DNA of 64,000 bases from Sphingomonas mali NBRC 15500 (GCF_001598415.1 NZ_BCYX01000017.1:1-64000), one strand, 5' to 3'. Counted from the stretch's first letter, positions 17,036-25,626 are shown. Numbers and translations: made by a program. The notes: generated by a model from the sequence alone, not told the origin.

Positions 17036-17394
17036 TCGGCGATGGCCTCCAGGCTGAAGCCGCGCGCAAAGCGGCGTTGCTCGACCCGTCCGGCGTCGAG
17101 CATGCTGGCCATTGCAGCCAGCGCGGCGTCAAGATCATGGCGCTGTCCGCACAGGAACATGTCGACCGCGGCATAGCCCCGCTCGGGCCAAGAATGGATC
17201 GAGATGTGCGATTCGGCGAGCAAGGCGACCCCAGTCACGCCCTGGCCGGTGCCGAAAGCATGGACCTTGAGGTCGAGCAGGATCGCGTCCGCAGCGACGA
17301 CCGCCGCGCGCAATGCCGCTTCGATCCGCGCCTCATCGTCGAGATGATCGCAGTCGAACAGGTCGGCTAGAAGGTGGGTTCCGCTGAAGTCCAC
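17032..17394 (-). CDS. speD: S-adenosylmethionine decarboxylase proenzyme (SpeD/SpeH type)
   Basis: This pyruvoyl enzyme makes decarboxylated SAM, the aminopropyl donor for polyamine synthesis. The 120-residue proenzyme is of the short class. The self-cleavage site is Glu61-Ser62 in LLAESHISIHSWPE, with His67 and the catalytic Cys82 in VDMFLCG all present, so processing should occur. The start is GTG at 17394, nine bases after the flavoprotein stop. It lies between the flavoprotein and the AI-2E gene and works with the aminopropyltransferase at 19023-20555. Confidence 0.93.
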   Translation of the reverse strand: MDFSGTHLLADLFDCDHLDDEARIEAALRAAVVAADAILLDLKVHAFGTGQGVTGVALLAESHISIHSWPERGYAAVDMFLCGQRHDLDAALAAMASMLDAGRVEQRRFARGFSLEAIAE

Positions 17395-17403
17395 GGTGCC
17401 GTC

Positions 17404-19023
17404 CTACGTCAGCACCGAGCGATAGGGAATGCCGAGATGCGTCATCGCGTCCTCGGCGGCGCGGATGCCGCGATATTGCGCTTCCTCGAACAGCGACAGG
17501 CCGCTCAGGTCCGAATGCGCGAAGAAGAGCGGCGGGCGCGGTGCGGCGGCGGCCTCGCGGCGACCGTCCCAGAAATAGCCGGGGACCGGGCGGATCATCG
17601 CATGGCCCCAGCGCCAGACGTCGATCCGGCGGATCGCGCCCTTGAGGTCGGGGTTGGTCAGCAACAGGTCGTCGCGCACGATGTCCTGCCAATAGCCAAG
17701 CGGCCGCTCGAGAAGTTCGCGGCGCGCGTCGGCAGGGGCCAGATCCGACAACGGCAGATACCAGCTCAGCACCGTCGCGCGTGGGACGCGGTCGAGCGAC
17801 TGATGGGTATCGACGACATAGCCGAGCGAGCGGCTGGTCCACGACACATTGTCCCAAGCGACCTCGAACCCTGGCCCAGCCGGCGTGCGGTCGACGGTGA
17901 CGGCGGCAACCACCCAGGGGGCATAGTCGAACCCGGCGGCGGACGGCGCGTCGCTGGTCAGGCGCGCGCTTACGAAATGCGGCGTGGCGAGCACCACCGC
18001 CTCTGCCTCGATCCGAATGCCGCGACCGCTGGCGACGTCGAGCGCATCGACCCGCACGCCTTGGTTCGAGCGAGTAACGCGATGGATGATCCGTCCGCAG
18101 TCGAGATGATCCTTGAGGCGCGCCGCCATCCGCCCGACCAGATGGCCGTTGCCTTCGGGCCAGGTCAGCATCGTGTCGGGGTCGGCATTGGCGGCATGCC
18201 CGCGGCGGCTGGCGAAATAATGCACCCCGGCCCAGGCCGAGACCTGGTCGGGTTCGGTGCCGTAATCGTCGCGGCACGCGTAGCGGACATGCGCGCGCAA
18301 TATGGGCGATGTCCACCCTTGCTGGTCGAGCCATTGGGTGAAGCTCAGTTGGTCGAGCGCAAGCAGATCGGGATCGCGCGAACTCAATTCCATCGGGATC
18401 GCGAAAGCGGGGCGGCCCTGCGCGTCGCGTCGCCCTTGATAGATCTTCATCGCAGCGAAGAAGGCCTTCAGGTCATGGATGTCGGTCTCGCTCAGCCCCT
18501 TTTGCGGCACCAAACCTTCCTGCCATTTGCCGAGATAGAGCAGGCGCTCTTCGGGGTCGGAGACGAGCTGATAGGGATCGTAGACCGGCTTGCCGTCCTG
18601 CCAGCCGGTGATGATGCCGAGCTGTTCGAGCAGATGGATGACGCCCTTCGCCTCGGCATTGGGCAGCGGCAGATAATGCGCGCCGAGCGGGTAGGCTGAG
18701 ACGTTGTTGCGCCCGCTTCGCGCATTGCCGCCGGTGCGGTCCTCGAGTTCGAGCAAGCGGAAATCCTGCACCCCGGCATCCGCCAGCGTCCAGGCCGCGG
18801 CGAGCCCCGCGACGCCGCCGCCGACGATCGCGACCTGGGTCCGCACCGTCTCGTTTGGCGCGGGGAACTTGCCGCCGCGCAGCCGGTGCCCGCGGCGGAA
18901 ATCGGCGCCGCCCAGCGTGCCCGGGATCGTGTCGTCGTGCGGGGCGAGCGCAATCGCGCCCGCACCCAACGCCGCGGCGCCGGCGACCGACCCGGCGATG
19001 ACAGAGCGGCGCGACCAGGCCAT
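17404..19023 (-). CDS. Tat-exported FAD-dependent amine-oxidase-like flavoprotein
   Basis: The 539-residue product starts MAWSRRSVIAGSVAGAAALG, a twin-arginine signal (SRRSVIAG), so it should be exported folded with cofactor. An FAD dinucleotide-binding motif follows, VAIVGGGVAGLAAAWTLADAG (about residues 65-85), with the LLELEDRTGGNARS loop. A late segment, FFAHSDLSGLSLFEEAQYRGIRAAEDA, matches the C-terminal FAD contact of amine oxidase / phytoene desaturase flavoproteins. Its ATG overlaps the stop of the aminopropyltransferase gene by one base. The substrate is unknown; the neighbours suggest a polyamine or polyamine conjugate. An in-frame open frame extends upstream through the neighbouring gene but is only a shadow. 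Confidence 0.85.
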   Translation of the reverse strand: MAWSRRSVIAGSVAGAAALGAGAIALAPHDDTIPGTLGGADFRRGHRLRGGKFPAPNETVRTQVAIVGGGVAGLAAAWTLADAGVQDFRLLELEDRTGGNARSGRNNVSAYPLGAHYLPLPNAEAKGVIHLLEQLGIITGWQDGKPVYDPYQLVSDPEERLLYLGKWQEGLVPQKGLSETDIHDLKAFFAAMKIYQGRRDAQGRPAFAIPMELSSRDPDLLALDQLSFTQWLDQQGWTSPILRAHVRYACRDDYGTEPDQVSAWAGVHYFASRRGHAANADPDTMLTWPEGNGHLVGRMAARLKDHLDCGRIIHRVTRSNQGVRVDALDVASGRGIRIEAEAVVLATPHFVSARLTSDAPSAAGFDYAPWVVAAVTVDRTPAGPGFEVAWDNVSWTSRSLGYVVDTHQSLDRVPRATVLSWYLPLSDLAPADARRELLERPLGYWQDIVRDDLLLTNPDLKGAIRRIDVWRWGHAMIRPVPGYFWDGRREAAAAPRPPLFFAHSDLSGLSLFEEAQYRGIRAAEDAMTHLGIPYRSVLT

Positions 19024-20555
19024 CAGCCCTCGAACACCGACCATTCGGCGTCGAACTCGCGGACCAGCGCCTGGTTGTCGAGCCGGTTCACCGGGGTCGG
19101 GCGTCGCGCCATGTCGGGCGGGAAGAAGAAGGCGAGGGTGTCGACCCGTGGCGTCAGGAACCGCAGCCCCGCCGGCAGGGCGCCGGGCGCGCCGATCGGC
19201 CCGTTCGAGGCGAGGACGAACCCCCATTCGCCAAAGCTCGGAACATAGACGTGATAGCCGCGCGTGGTCAGCCCGGCCGCCTCCAGCGTGGTCGCGACGG
19301 TCCAATAGGCCTTGGGCGCGACCAGCGGCGACGTGCTCTGGACGCTGAGCACCGCGCCGGGATTCAGCGCGCGGGCGAGCTCGCGATAGAAGCTGACGGT
19401 GTAGAGCTTGCCGATCGCGAAATTGGTCGGGTCGGGAAAGTCGACCAGCACCGCGTCGAACCGCTGCCGGTTGGCGCGCAGCCAGCTGAAGGCATCGGCG
19501 GTGATGACATGGACTTTGGGCGACAGCAAAGACCCGTGGTTGAGCGCGACGAGCATCGAACTCTTGCGGAACAAGGTGGTCATCGCGGGGTCGAGATCGA
19601 CCAGAGTGACCGACTGTACGCCCGGATATTTGAGGATCTCGCGCACCGCCAGGCCGTCGCCGCCGCCGAGCACCAGCACGTTGCGCGGGTTGAGGACACG
19701 GCTCAGCACCGGATGCACCAGGGCTTCGTGATAGCGATATTCGTCGCGCGACGAGAATTGCAGATTGCCGTTGAGGAACAGCCGCAAGTCGTTGGCGCGC
19801 TTGGTGATGACGATCCGCTGGTACGGCGTGGCGTCGGCATAGATGATCGGGTCGCCATAGGCGGCGACTTCGGCGGTGCGCTCGATCTTCTCCGATGCGG
19901 CGAAGCCGGCGGCGAGCACGATCGTGACCAGGATCGCGACGAGCAATTCGATCGTCATCCGGCGGCGCTGTGGCAGCATCAGGATCACCGCGATCGCTAC
20001 GCCGACGTTGAACAGGCCGAACAGGAAGCCGGTGCGGATCAGCCCGAGATGCGGGACGAGCAGCAGTGGGAACAGCAAGGAAGCGGCGAGTGCGCCGACA
20101 TAGTCGAACGTCAGCACTTTCGAGACCAGGTCGCTGAACTCGAGCCGGTCCTTGAGGATGCGCATGAGGAGCGGAATTTCGAGCCCGACCAGAAAGCCGA
20201 TCGCCAGCACCAGCCCATAAAGCGGCAAGCGGAAATCCTGGACGCGGTCGAACAGCAGGAACAGCATCGCCGCCGAACAGCCGCCGATCGCGGCGATCAG
20301 CACTTCTACCCGGACGAAGGTCACCAGCTCGTTCTTGCGGACATAGCGCGAGCACCACGAGCCCATGCCCATCGCGAACAGATAGATGCCGATGATGATC
20401 GAGAATTGGGTGACGCTGTCGCCGAGCAGATAGCTCGCCAGCGTGCCGGCGAGCAGTTCGTAGATCAGCCCGCACGTCGCGACGACGAACGCGGAGGCCA
20501 GCTGCAAAGCCCCGGCGCGGGAAGGGCGGGCGACGCCGCCCTGTTCCTCCGTCAT
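19023..20555 (-). CDS. Membrane-anchored polyamine aminopropyltransferase (spermidine synthase-like)
   Basis: The 510-residue protein has about seven transmembrane helices (residues about 15-225, with LQLASAFVVATCGLIYELLAG first). A cytoplasmic spermidine-synthase domain follows: substrate segment ATPYQRIVITKR, YRYHEALVHPVL, the donor-binding motif NVLVLGGGDGLAVREILKYP, VTLVDLDPAM, and the catalytic DAVLVDFPDPTN. It should transfer aminopropyl groups from decarboxylated SAM. The acceptor is not readable from sequence. It is coupled to the flavoprotein by a one-base overlap. A dispersed repeat at 20566-20660 separates it from DUF350 upstream. Confidence 0.88.
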   Translation of the reverse strand: MTEEQGGVARPSRAGALQLASAFVVATCGLIYELLAGTLASYLLGDSVTQFSIIIGIYLFAMGMGSWCSRYVRKNELVTFVRVEVLIAAIGGCSAAMLFLLFDRVQDFRLPLYGLVLAIGFLVGLEIPLLMRILKDRLEFSDLVSKVLTFDYVGALAASLLFPLLLVPHLGLIRTGFLFGLFNVGVAIAVILMLPQRRRMTIELLVAILVTIVLAAGFAASEKIERTAEVAAYGDPIIYADATPYQRIVITKRANDLRLFLNGNLQFSSRDEYRYHEALVHPVLSRVLNPRNVLVLGGGDGLAVREILKYPGVQSVTLVDLDPAMTTLFRKSSMLVALNHGSLLSPKVHVITADAFSWLRANRQRFDAVLVDFPDPTNFAIGKLYTVSFYRELARALNPGAVLSVQSTSPLVAPKAYWTVATTLEAAGLTTRGYHVYVPSFGEWGFVLASNGPIGAPGALPAGLRFLTPRVDTLAFFFPPDMARRPTPVNRLDNQALVREFDAEWSVFEG

Positions 20556-20565
20556 ACGGGCCTAG

Positions 20566-20660
20566 CCGTCATGCCGGACTTGCTCCGGCATCCAAAGTGC
20601 AACAACGGCTGAATTCCCTTGTGGAGGGTTGGACCCCGGAACAAGTCCGGGGTGACGAAG
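20566..20660. repeat. Dispersed repeat (CCGG-arm family), copy inside the polyamine array
   Basis: Two hairpins, GCCGGACTTGCTCCGGC-like and ACCCCGGAACAAGTCCGGGGT, sit about 50 bases apart between the aminopropyltransferase gene and DUF350. Related copies occur at 34929-35101 and 61264-61371. On the reverse strand it could attenuate readthrough between the two halves of the array. Confidence 0.6.
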
Positions 20661-20695
20661 TGCTTCGTTCGACTGGGAAGTTTCAACCCAGCCGT

Positions 20696-20905
20696 TCACC
20701 CATGGATCGCAGCGGCGATGATCATCGCGACGGAAATCGCGATCGAACCGGTGAAGATCGCCAGCGCGACGTTCTTTTCGCGGCAGATCTCGCCCCACAT
20801 GTCGACCGGACTGATCCTGTCCCACAGCCAGAAGCCGCCGATGAAGATCACCAGGCCAATGGCGGTGTAGACCAGGGTGGTGACGAGAATGGGGATGGAG
20901 ATCAT
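20696..20905 (-). CDS. DUF350-family small membrane protein
   Basis: The 69-residue product has two hydrophobic helices (PILVTTLVYTAIGLVIFIGGFWLW and ALAIFTGSIAISVAMIIAAAIHG) joined by a polar loop, RISPVDMWGEICREKNV. This is the half-length DUF350 module, as in the YjfL family. AAAGGA precedes the ATG by seven bases. It follows the 49-residue peptide gene by 15 bases. DUF350 proteins of unknown function recur next to SPFH, PspA and polyamine-type genes. Confidence 0.8.
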   Translation of the reverse strand: MISIPILVTTLVYTAIGLVIFIGGFWLWDRISPVDMWGEICREKNVALAIFTGSIAISVAMIIAAAIHG

Positions 20906-20920
20906 CGTCCGATCCTTTCG

Positions 20921-21070
20921 TTATTTGTGGGTGGGGCCGTAGGAGCCGAACATCATCGGGCCGCGCGCGCCGCCAGTGGCAAAGGGCGAATAGCCGTCGC
21001 GGGCCGCCATCATCGTTAGCATGACGACGCCCAGACAATAGAGCCCGTAAACCAGAATATGCCGGCTCAT
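20921..21070 (-). CDS. 49-residue membrane peptide of the SPFH/DUF4178 array
   Basis: The short frame MSRHILVYGLYCLGVVMLTM begins one hydrophobic helix (residues 5-22). A soluble Gly-rich tail with SPFATGGARGPMMFGSYGP follows. The ATG shares its A with the stop codon of the upstream DUF4178-like gene (TGATG), and the DUF350 gene follows 15 bases later. That spacing strongly suggests it is translated as part of the array. I recognise no family. Confidence 0.65.
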   Translation of the reverse strand: MSRHILVYGLYCLGVVMLTMMAARDGYSPFATGGARGPMMFGSYGPTHK

Positions 21071-22485
21071 CAGTCGTCGTCTCCCCCGCTGTCGTCGTCA
21101 CTGCCGCCGCTGCCGCTGACCGGGGCCATGCGGCGCTTTTCGAACCCGAATTGCTTGAACAACACGATCAGCGGCCATGCCGCGATCAGCAGGAAAGCGA
21201 GCAAGATATTGCCGCCGAACACGCCGCCGCGCTTGACCGTGACCGTCACCGGGATGGTCTGGCCGCTATCTTGTCCAAACACGCTGCCGCCGGCGAAACC
21301 GGTCGGCATGGAAAAGCTGCTGCTGCTCGAACCGCCGTTCCAGCGATGCGCGGACAGGGTGACGACCAGATCGTATTTGCCCCCGGGAATGCTCGACAGG
21401 CTGACCTCGGGGCGCGGGTCGCCTTCGGTCCAGGACCCATCGCTGTCGCTGCCCGAATAATGTTCGGCCAGGCCGTAGCTGTCGACGCTGTCCTGCGTCT
21501 TCTCGTCGGTCAGCGAATAGTCCAGGTCGACCCACGCATTGTCGATAGCGCCGGCATCGGCATCGACGACGACCCGCGATCGCGCGGAAGGCAGATCGAG
21601 CCCTCGGATCACCACGGTCTTTTCGGGGCCATCGAGCACCGCGTCGGTCGTGGTCTGGCCGATCACCTGCTCGCGGCCGCCTATGCCCGAGACGACGAAC
21701 AAGGCGAGCAGGGCGACGACGCCGACCACCAGTGCCTCGCGAAGTTGCCGTTTATAGGGCGACGGTTCGTGGGGCGCGGGATGGCTGTATTCGCGGCGGC
21801 GCGCGGGAATGCCGAACGCCTTTTCGGCGACTCCCCAGTCGAACAGGTCGAGCCGGGTCCAGGTGCGCTCGGTCTGATAGACTTCGCACGACAGCATCGT
21901 GCCCGGGCGCACGAAATCGGTCTCGTCGACCGTTTCGCCAACCGCGACGCGCCAGTAGAATTCGCCGACGACGAAGGTGACGCGGACCGGATAGGTGCCG
22001 CCGAACCGCGAAAAGCTCTGGTGATCGAGCTGCATCGCATTGCCCCAGCCCATCGTCGGCAGGCGATCGAGCATGATACCCAGGCTGAAGCGGCGGCCAT
22101 CGTCGACCAGGAAGGCATAGCCTTCATAGGGATTGAACAGCAGATATTCGGCCCAGCCGATCTCCTCGTCGGTGCGCTCCATATAGCCGACGATTTCCCA
22201 CACCCGGCCGTTGAGCGTGCCGCGCGTGCCGAGCGGGATCTCCGGTGTCTTGAGCGCCTCGTTGGCGCGCGCGATGACCTGGAGGTCGGGGCTGGTCGCA
22301 TCGAGCGTCGAGCCGCAATGTTCGCACAGCACGCTGACCGTCAGGCCCTGCGCGCGGACGTTGACGATGCCGCCGCAATTGGGACAGCTCAGCGCGCGGA
22401 CGGTCGACGCCGGCGTGACGGGCGCAACCGGCGGCTGCGCGGGTGCCGGCGGCGCGGCGTCGGCGGGGAGTGCGTCGTCGCTCAT
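21070..22485 (-). CDS. Zinc-ribbon DUF4178-like membrane protein
   Basis: The 471-residue product has a Pro/Ala-rich N-terminus, then a zinc ribbon (CPNC at 34-37, CEHC at 54-57). A DUF4178-like beta domain follows (RGTLNGRVWEIVGYMERTDEE, WAEYLLFNPYEGYAFLVDDG, FYWRVAVGETVDETDFVRPG). After this come a transmembrane helix (about 256-272, EALVVGVVALLALFVVSGIGG), a long region likely outside the membrane, a second helix (NILLAFLLIAAWPLIVLF), and an acidic tail ending DDDSGGDDD. Its ATG overlaps the stop of the shorter paralogue by 4 bases. Function is unknown. Confidence 0.75.
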   Translation of the reverse strand: MSDDALPADAAPPAPAQPPVAPVTPASTVRALSCPNCGGIVNVRAQGLTVSVLCEHCGSTLDATSPDLQVIARANEALKTPEIPLGTRGTLNGRVWEIVGYMERTDEEIGWAEYLLFNPYEGYAFLVDDGRRFSLGIMLDRLPTMGWGNAMQLDHQSFSRFGGTYPVRVTFVVGEFYWRVAVGETVDETDFVRPGTMLSCEVYQTERTWTRLDLFDWGVAEKAFGIPARRREYSHPAPHEPSPYKRQLREALVVGVVALLALFVVSGIGGREQVIGQTTTDAVLDGPEKTVVIRGLDLPSARSRVVVDADAGAIDNAWVDLDYSLTDEKTQDSVDSYGLAEHYSGSDSDGSWTEGDPRPEVSLSSIPGGKYDLVVTLSAHRWNGGSSSSSFSMPTGFAGGSVFGQDSGQTIPVTVTVKRGGVFGGNILLAFLLIAAWPLIVLFKQFGFEKRRMAPVSGSGGSDDDSGGDDD

Positions 22486-23156
22486 GCGGCAGACGCCGGC
22501 ATCGGCCAGCCTTCGAACGATCGCAGCCCGGTCGCGTTGAGCTCGGCAAGCGACATGTAGCGGCCGACATAGGCCTCGACTTCACCGCCCTGATCCTTCT
22601 GGATGCTCGCGCACTCGCCATCGGGAGTCATCAGGTCGATGCTGGTGGCGGTGAGCCCGAGCGGCGCGTTGAACGGGAGTTCGCCTTCGCTGGCGATGCA
22701 GGTAACCTGCTTGTTGTCGGCGACGGCATAATCGACCCCGCCGATCGTGATCAGCGTGTCGATCGCGATCGGCTGGCCCGATTTGATATGATCGACGACG
22801 ACCGGCGCAAGCGCGTCGTCGTCGACCTCGCGCAGCATCATATAGCGCCCCATCGATTCGCCGACCCAGCCGGTCGATCCGTCGTCGAACAATGCCAGCC
22901 ACTCGTTCCACGCGCCGTCGGCATAGCGCCAGCGGACGCGGCCGATCAGCTCGAAACCCTGCGCTCCGTCGCGACCGCGCACGCCCAATTGCAGCGGGCT
23001 GACGTCGTCGGGCACCTCGGCGATCTTGCCGATCGCCTGGAGGTTGCCGCCAGTCCGCAGCACCGATGTGCGGCAATAGTCGCACACCTTCACCGGCAGG
23101 TCGTTCGACCTGAACCGGATCGGAGCGCCGCAATTGGGGCAGTTGGCGTCGAGCAC
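22482..23156 (-). CDS. Zinc-ribbon DUF4178-like soluble protein
   Basis: The 224-residue product opens with a zinc ribbon (CPNC at 6-9, CDYC at 25-28). It has a repeat of DUF4178-like strands (FELIGRVRWRYADGAWNEWLALFDDGSTGWV, then GGVDYAVADNKQVTCIASEGELPF) and no membrane segment. It is a shorter relative of the next gene, to which it is coupled by an ATGA overlap, and it follows the SPFH gene by ten bases. Function is unknown. Confidence 0.75.
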   Translation of the reverse strand: MLDANCPNCGAPIRFRSNDLPVKVCDYCRTSVLRTGGNLQAIGKIAEVPDDVSPLQLGVRGRDGAQGFELIGRVRWRYADGAWNEWLALFDDGSTGWVGESMGRYMMLREVDDDALAPVVVDHIKSGQPIAIDTLITIGGVDYAVADNKQVTCIASEGELPFNAPLGLTATSIDLMTPDGECASIQKDQGGEVEAYVGRYMSLAELNATGLRSFEGWPMPASAA

Positions 23157-23166
23157 TGGGTCGCGA

Positions 23167-24177
23167 TCAGATCTTGGCGAGTAGAGCGGTCTTCTTCGCG
23201 TCGAACTCCTCTTGCGTGATCGCGCCGGCGACCATCAGTTTGTGCAGCTTCTCGATCTGCTCATAGGGATCGACCTCGGGCTGCGGTGCGGCCGCGGGAA
23301 TGCTGGTCGCACCGCCACTACCGACGCCGCCGAGCCCCGCCGCCATTTGCTGCCCGATCGCCATGCCCGCCGCCGCACTCGCGCCGATCCCGGCGAGACC
23401 CCCCGGATTGGCCGCAGCAGTCTGGATCGAATCGGCGGCCTGGAACTTGGCATATTGGTCGAGATTGCCGAGCACGCGCATCTGGCTGCCCTTGTCGAGA
23501 TATTCCTGGACATTCTCGGGGAGCGACACGCTCTCGACGAAGAAGGTGCGGCACGACAGGCCCCATTCCTTGAACCCGGCTTCGACCGCGCCTTTCAGCT
23601 TTTCCGACATCGCCTGCTGGTTGCCGGCCAGATCGACGAACGCGATCTCGCCGCCGCCCAACGCCGTCGCGATCGCGGTGTTGATCACCGCGCGCAATTG
23701 CTGATCGAGATCGGTCACGGTCAGCCGGTCGAGCGAGCCCATCATCTTGACCGCGAAGGTCGCGACATCGTCGATGCGGAACGAATAGCTGCCGAACGCG
23801 CGGATACGCAGCGGCCCGAATTCCTTGTCGCGCACCGTGATCGGCTGCGGCGTGCCCCATTTCAGACCGGTCTGCTCGCGCTGGGTGAAGAAATAGATGT
23901 CGGCCTTGAACGGGGCCTTGAAACCCTTGTCCCAGTTCATGATCGCCGTCAGCAGCGGCAGGTTCTGCGTGACCAGCGTGTGCTGGCCCGGCTCGAACGC
24001 GTCGGCCAACTTGCCCTCATTATAGAACATCGCGACCTGGCCTTCGCGCACGGTCAATTGGCCGCCATTCTGGATCTCGCGATCCTGCATCGGATAGCGG
24101 ATCGCCAGCACGCCCGGCTCGTCGACCCAGTCGATCACGTCGACCAGTTGCTTCTTCAGGAAATCACCCAGACCCAT
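23167..24177 (-). CDS. SPFH-domain protein with C-terminal SHOCT motif (YdjI/virion-core type)
   Basis: The 336-residue product has an SPFH/band-7-type domain (residues about 20-240: VLAIRYPMQDREIQNGGQL, VREGQVAMFYNEGKLADAFEPGQHTL, and VTDLDQQLRAVINTAIATAL). A Gly/Ala-rich linker (about 255-305) leads to a C-terminal SHOCT motif, EQIEKLHKLMVAGAITQEEF. GGAGG lies seven bases upstream of the ATG at 24177, so I prefer it to the GTG one codon earlier. Such proteins assemble at membranes. It is first in the 16-24 kb array. Bacillus ydjFGHI is the best known neighbourhood with an SPFH protein and a zinc-ribbon protein. Confidence 0.82.
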   Translation of the reverse strand: MGLGDFLKKQLVDVIDWVDEPGVLAIRYPMQDREIQNGGQLTVREGQVAMFYNEGKLADAFEPGQHTLVTQNLPLLTAIMNWDKGFKAPFKADIYFFTQREQTGLKWGTPQPITVRDKEFGPLRIRAFGSYSFRIDDVATFAVKMMGSLDRLTVTDLDQQLRAVINTAIATALGGGEIAFVDLAGNQQAMSEKLKGAVEAGFKEWGLSCRTFFVESVSLPENVQEYLDKGSQMRVLGNLDQYAKFQAADSIQTAAANPGGLAGIGASAAAGMAIGQQMAAGLGGVGSGGATSIPAAAPQPEVDPYEQIEKLHKLMVAGAITQEEFDAKKTALLAKI

Positions 24178-24284
24178 CACGCATCCTCCAAAGATGCGCC
24201 CAATCTATCAGGCTTTGGCAGCTTCGCGAGAGCCGAATTTTTGGCGAACCGGCGGCGCGACATTGCCAGTGCGCAGGTCGATAT

Positions 24285-25466
24285 TCACGATCGTTTTGGC
24301 CGCAATCTGCGCAGTGCGAGGAGAAACGGCCGCAGAGGGTAGTAAAGGCCCCGGGCGAAATAGGGCAATTTCACCATGTCGACGTCACTCTGGCTTAGGA
24401 GCGCCCTAGCAAGGACTTCGCGCCGGTAACGCCAATCGCGCCGCAATCCGAGCTGCATCATCAACATGCGCACCAGTCGCGGTATCGATGGCGCGTTCGA
24501 CGCCGCCGCTGGTGCCGCCAGCGCCTCTCGCGATCGATTGACGATTCGGAGGGACGCTGACGAGTGGGCGTCCCCAATCGCGCCGGACAATGGGAGGCCG
24601 AATATTTGCTCGACCAATGTGGCGGCGCTGGTGGTCATCGGCCGAACCCCTAGCCGATCCGCGGCCTCGGCAAAGCCGGCGAGGGCCGCTGGCGACCCTG
24701 ACGCGAAGATGCGCGCAATGTCCTGGAGCCATTTCAGCCGAAACCAGCCGCACAAGGCGCCGTGCCCGCAAAGATACAGGAAATCGTCGGTCGCCGACAA
24801 TATTGGCAGCGTCGTTCCGGCGACTGCCAGCGTTTCGTGCATGGACCAGAAATGATCGAACGACAGTGGTAATAATTGAGCAACGTCGAACAGACGATCG
24901 TGCAATTCCAGTTCGATGCTGCCGTCCCTGCTTCGAAAGCTGACGTCCTTCGGCGCCAGTGATGCGCGCCACGGATCCCCCGGCGTTGTCGCTGTGTGCG
25001 TGCGGCGGAACCCGAGATCGGCGATTGCCGCTTCCGCCGGCGTACGCGCAGCGGGATCGATGAAAATATCGATATCCTTGCAGTCGCGCGCGGCGAGATC
25101 GTCATACAGGCGCTGCGATAGAGCCGGACCTTTGAGCACCAGATGCCGGATGCCGGCCTTGGAGAGCTCCTGGGACACCGCGACCAAGGCGGACGAGAGC
25201 CTCAGCGCGGACAATTGCCGTTCCCGCGCCAGTTCGAGCAGCCTTGTGGCGGTGTCGGCATCGAGTGCGGGATCGCGCGCCAAAATGCGGAGCACCGGTG
25301 TGCTGACGCGGTGGCGCATCGCCATCGCGAGGATCGCGTCGCCGCCCGGATGCGGGGGTGGATAGTCGATGAAGTCGCCTTCGCCGGTCGCGGCCGCTCG
25401 GCAGGCGGCGGCGACAATCGCGAACGCCGGCGATCGGCGTGCGGTCTCGGCGTCGCGCCGCATCAC
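24285..25466 (-). CDS. Nucleotidyltransferase-family protein of the RiPP locus
   Basis: The 393-residue product fits the uncharacterised NTP_transf_5-type family. A helical N-terminus is followed by the minimal nucleotidyltransferase core, with GIRHLVLKGPALSQRLYDDL and the metal-binding DxD in CKDIDIFIDP (about residues 135-144). Later come VSFRSRDGSIELELHDRLF, which supplies a third acidic position, and FLYLCGHGALCGWFRLKWLQDIAR. Similar proteins accompany PqqD-like and HprK-like genes. In the lasso peptide pseudomycoidin a nucleotidyltransferase is a tailoring enzyme. It is separated from the other modification genes by the beta-helix gene. Confidence 0.72.
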   Translation of the reverse strand: MMRRDAETARRSPAFAIVAAACRAAATGEGDFIDYPPPHPGGDAILAMAMRHRVSTPVLRILARDPALDADTATRLLELARERQLSALRLSSALVAVSQELSKAGIRHLVLKGPALSQRLYDDLAARDCKDIDIFIDPAARTPAEAAIADLGFRRTHTATTPGDPWRASLAPKDVSFRSRDGSIELELHDRLFDVAQLLPLSFDHFWSMHETLAVAGTTLPILSATDDFLYLCGHGALCGWFRLKWLQDIARIFASGSPAALAGFAEAADRLGVRPMTTSAATLVEQIFGLPLSGAIGDAHSSASLRIVNRSREALAAPAAASNAPSIPRLVRMLMMQLGLRRDWRYRREVLARALLSQSDVDMVKLPYFARGLYYPLRPFLLALRRLRPKRS

Positions 25467-25626
25467 ACGAGCCCGTACAGGTGACGCGCGCGGTTCAGGC
25501 CGACAGAAACCAGCTGCTGAGAACCTTGCGGAAGGAGCCGCGGTCGCATCGATTCATCCGCTACTCGACACCGCACCGGCTCTCCTGCCCCTTATCTTTC
25601 TGTTGGCGAGGGACTCCGCGCACAGA

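Noticed and set aside
17404-20475. A continuous 1023-codon open frame spanning the flavoprotein and aminopropyltransferase genes
   Set aside because: The upstream half is the out-of-frame shadow of the aminopropyltransferase: it is Arg-rich and has no domain. The flavoprotein starts at its own ATG with a Tat signal at 19023.
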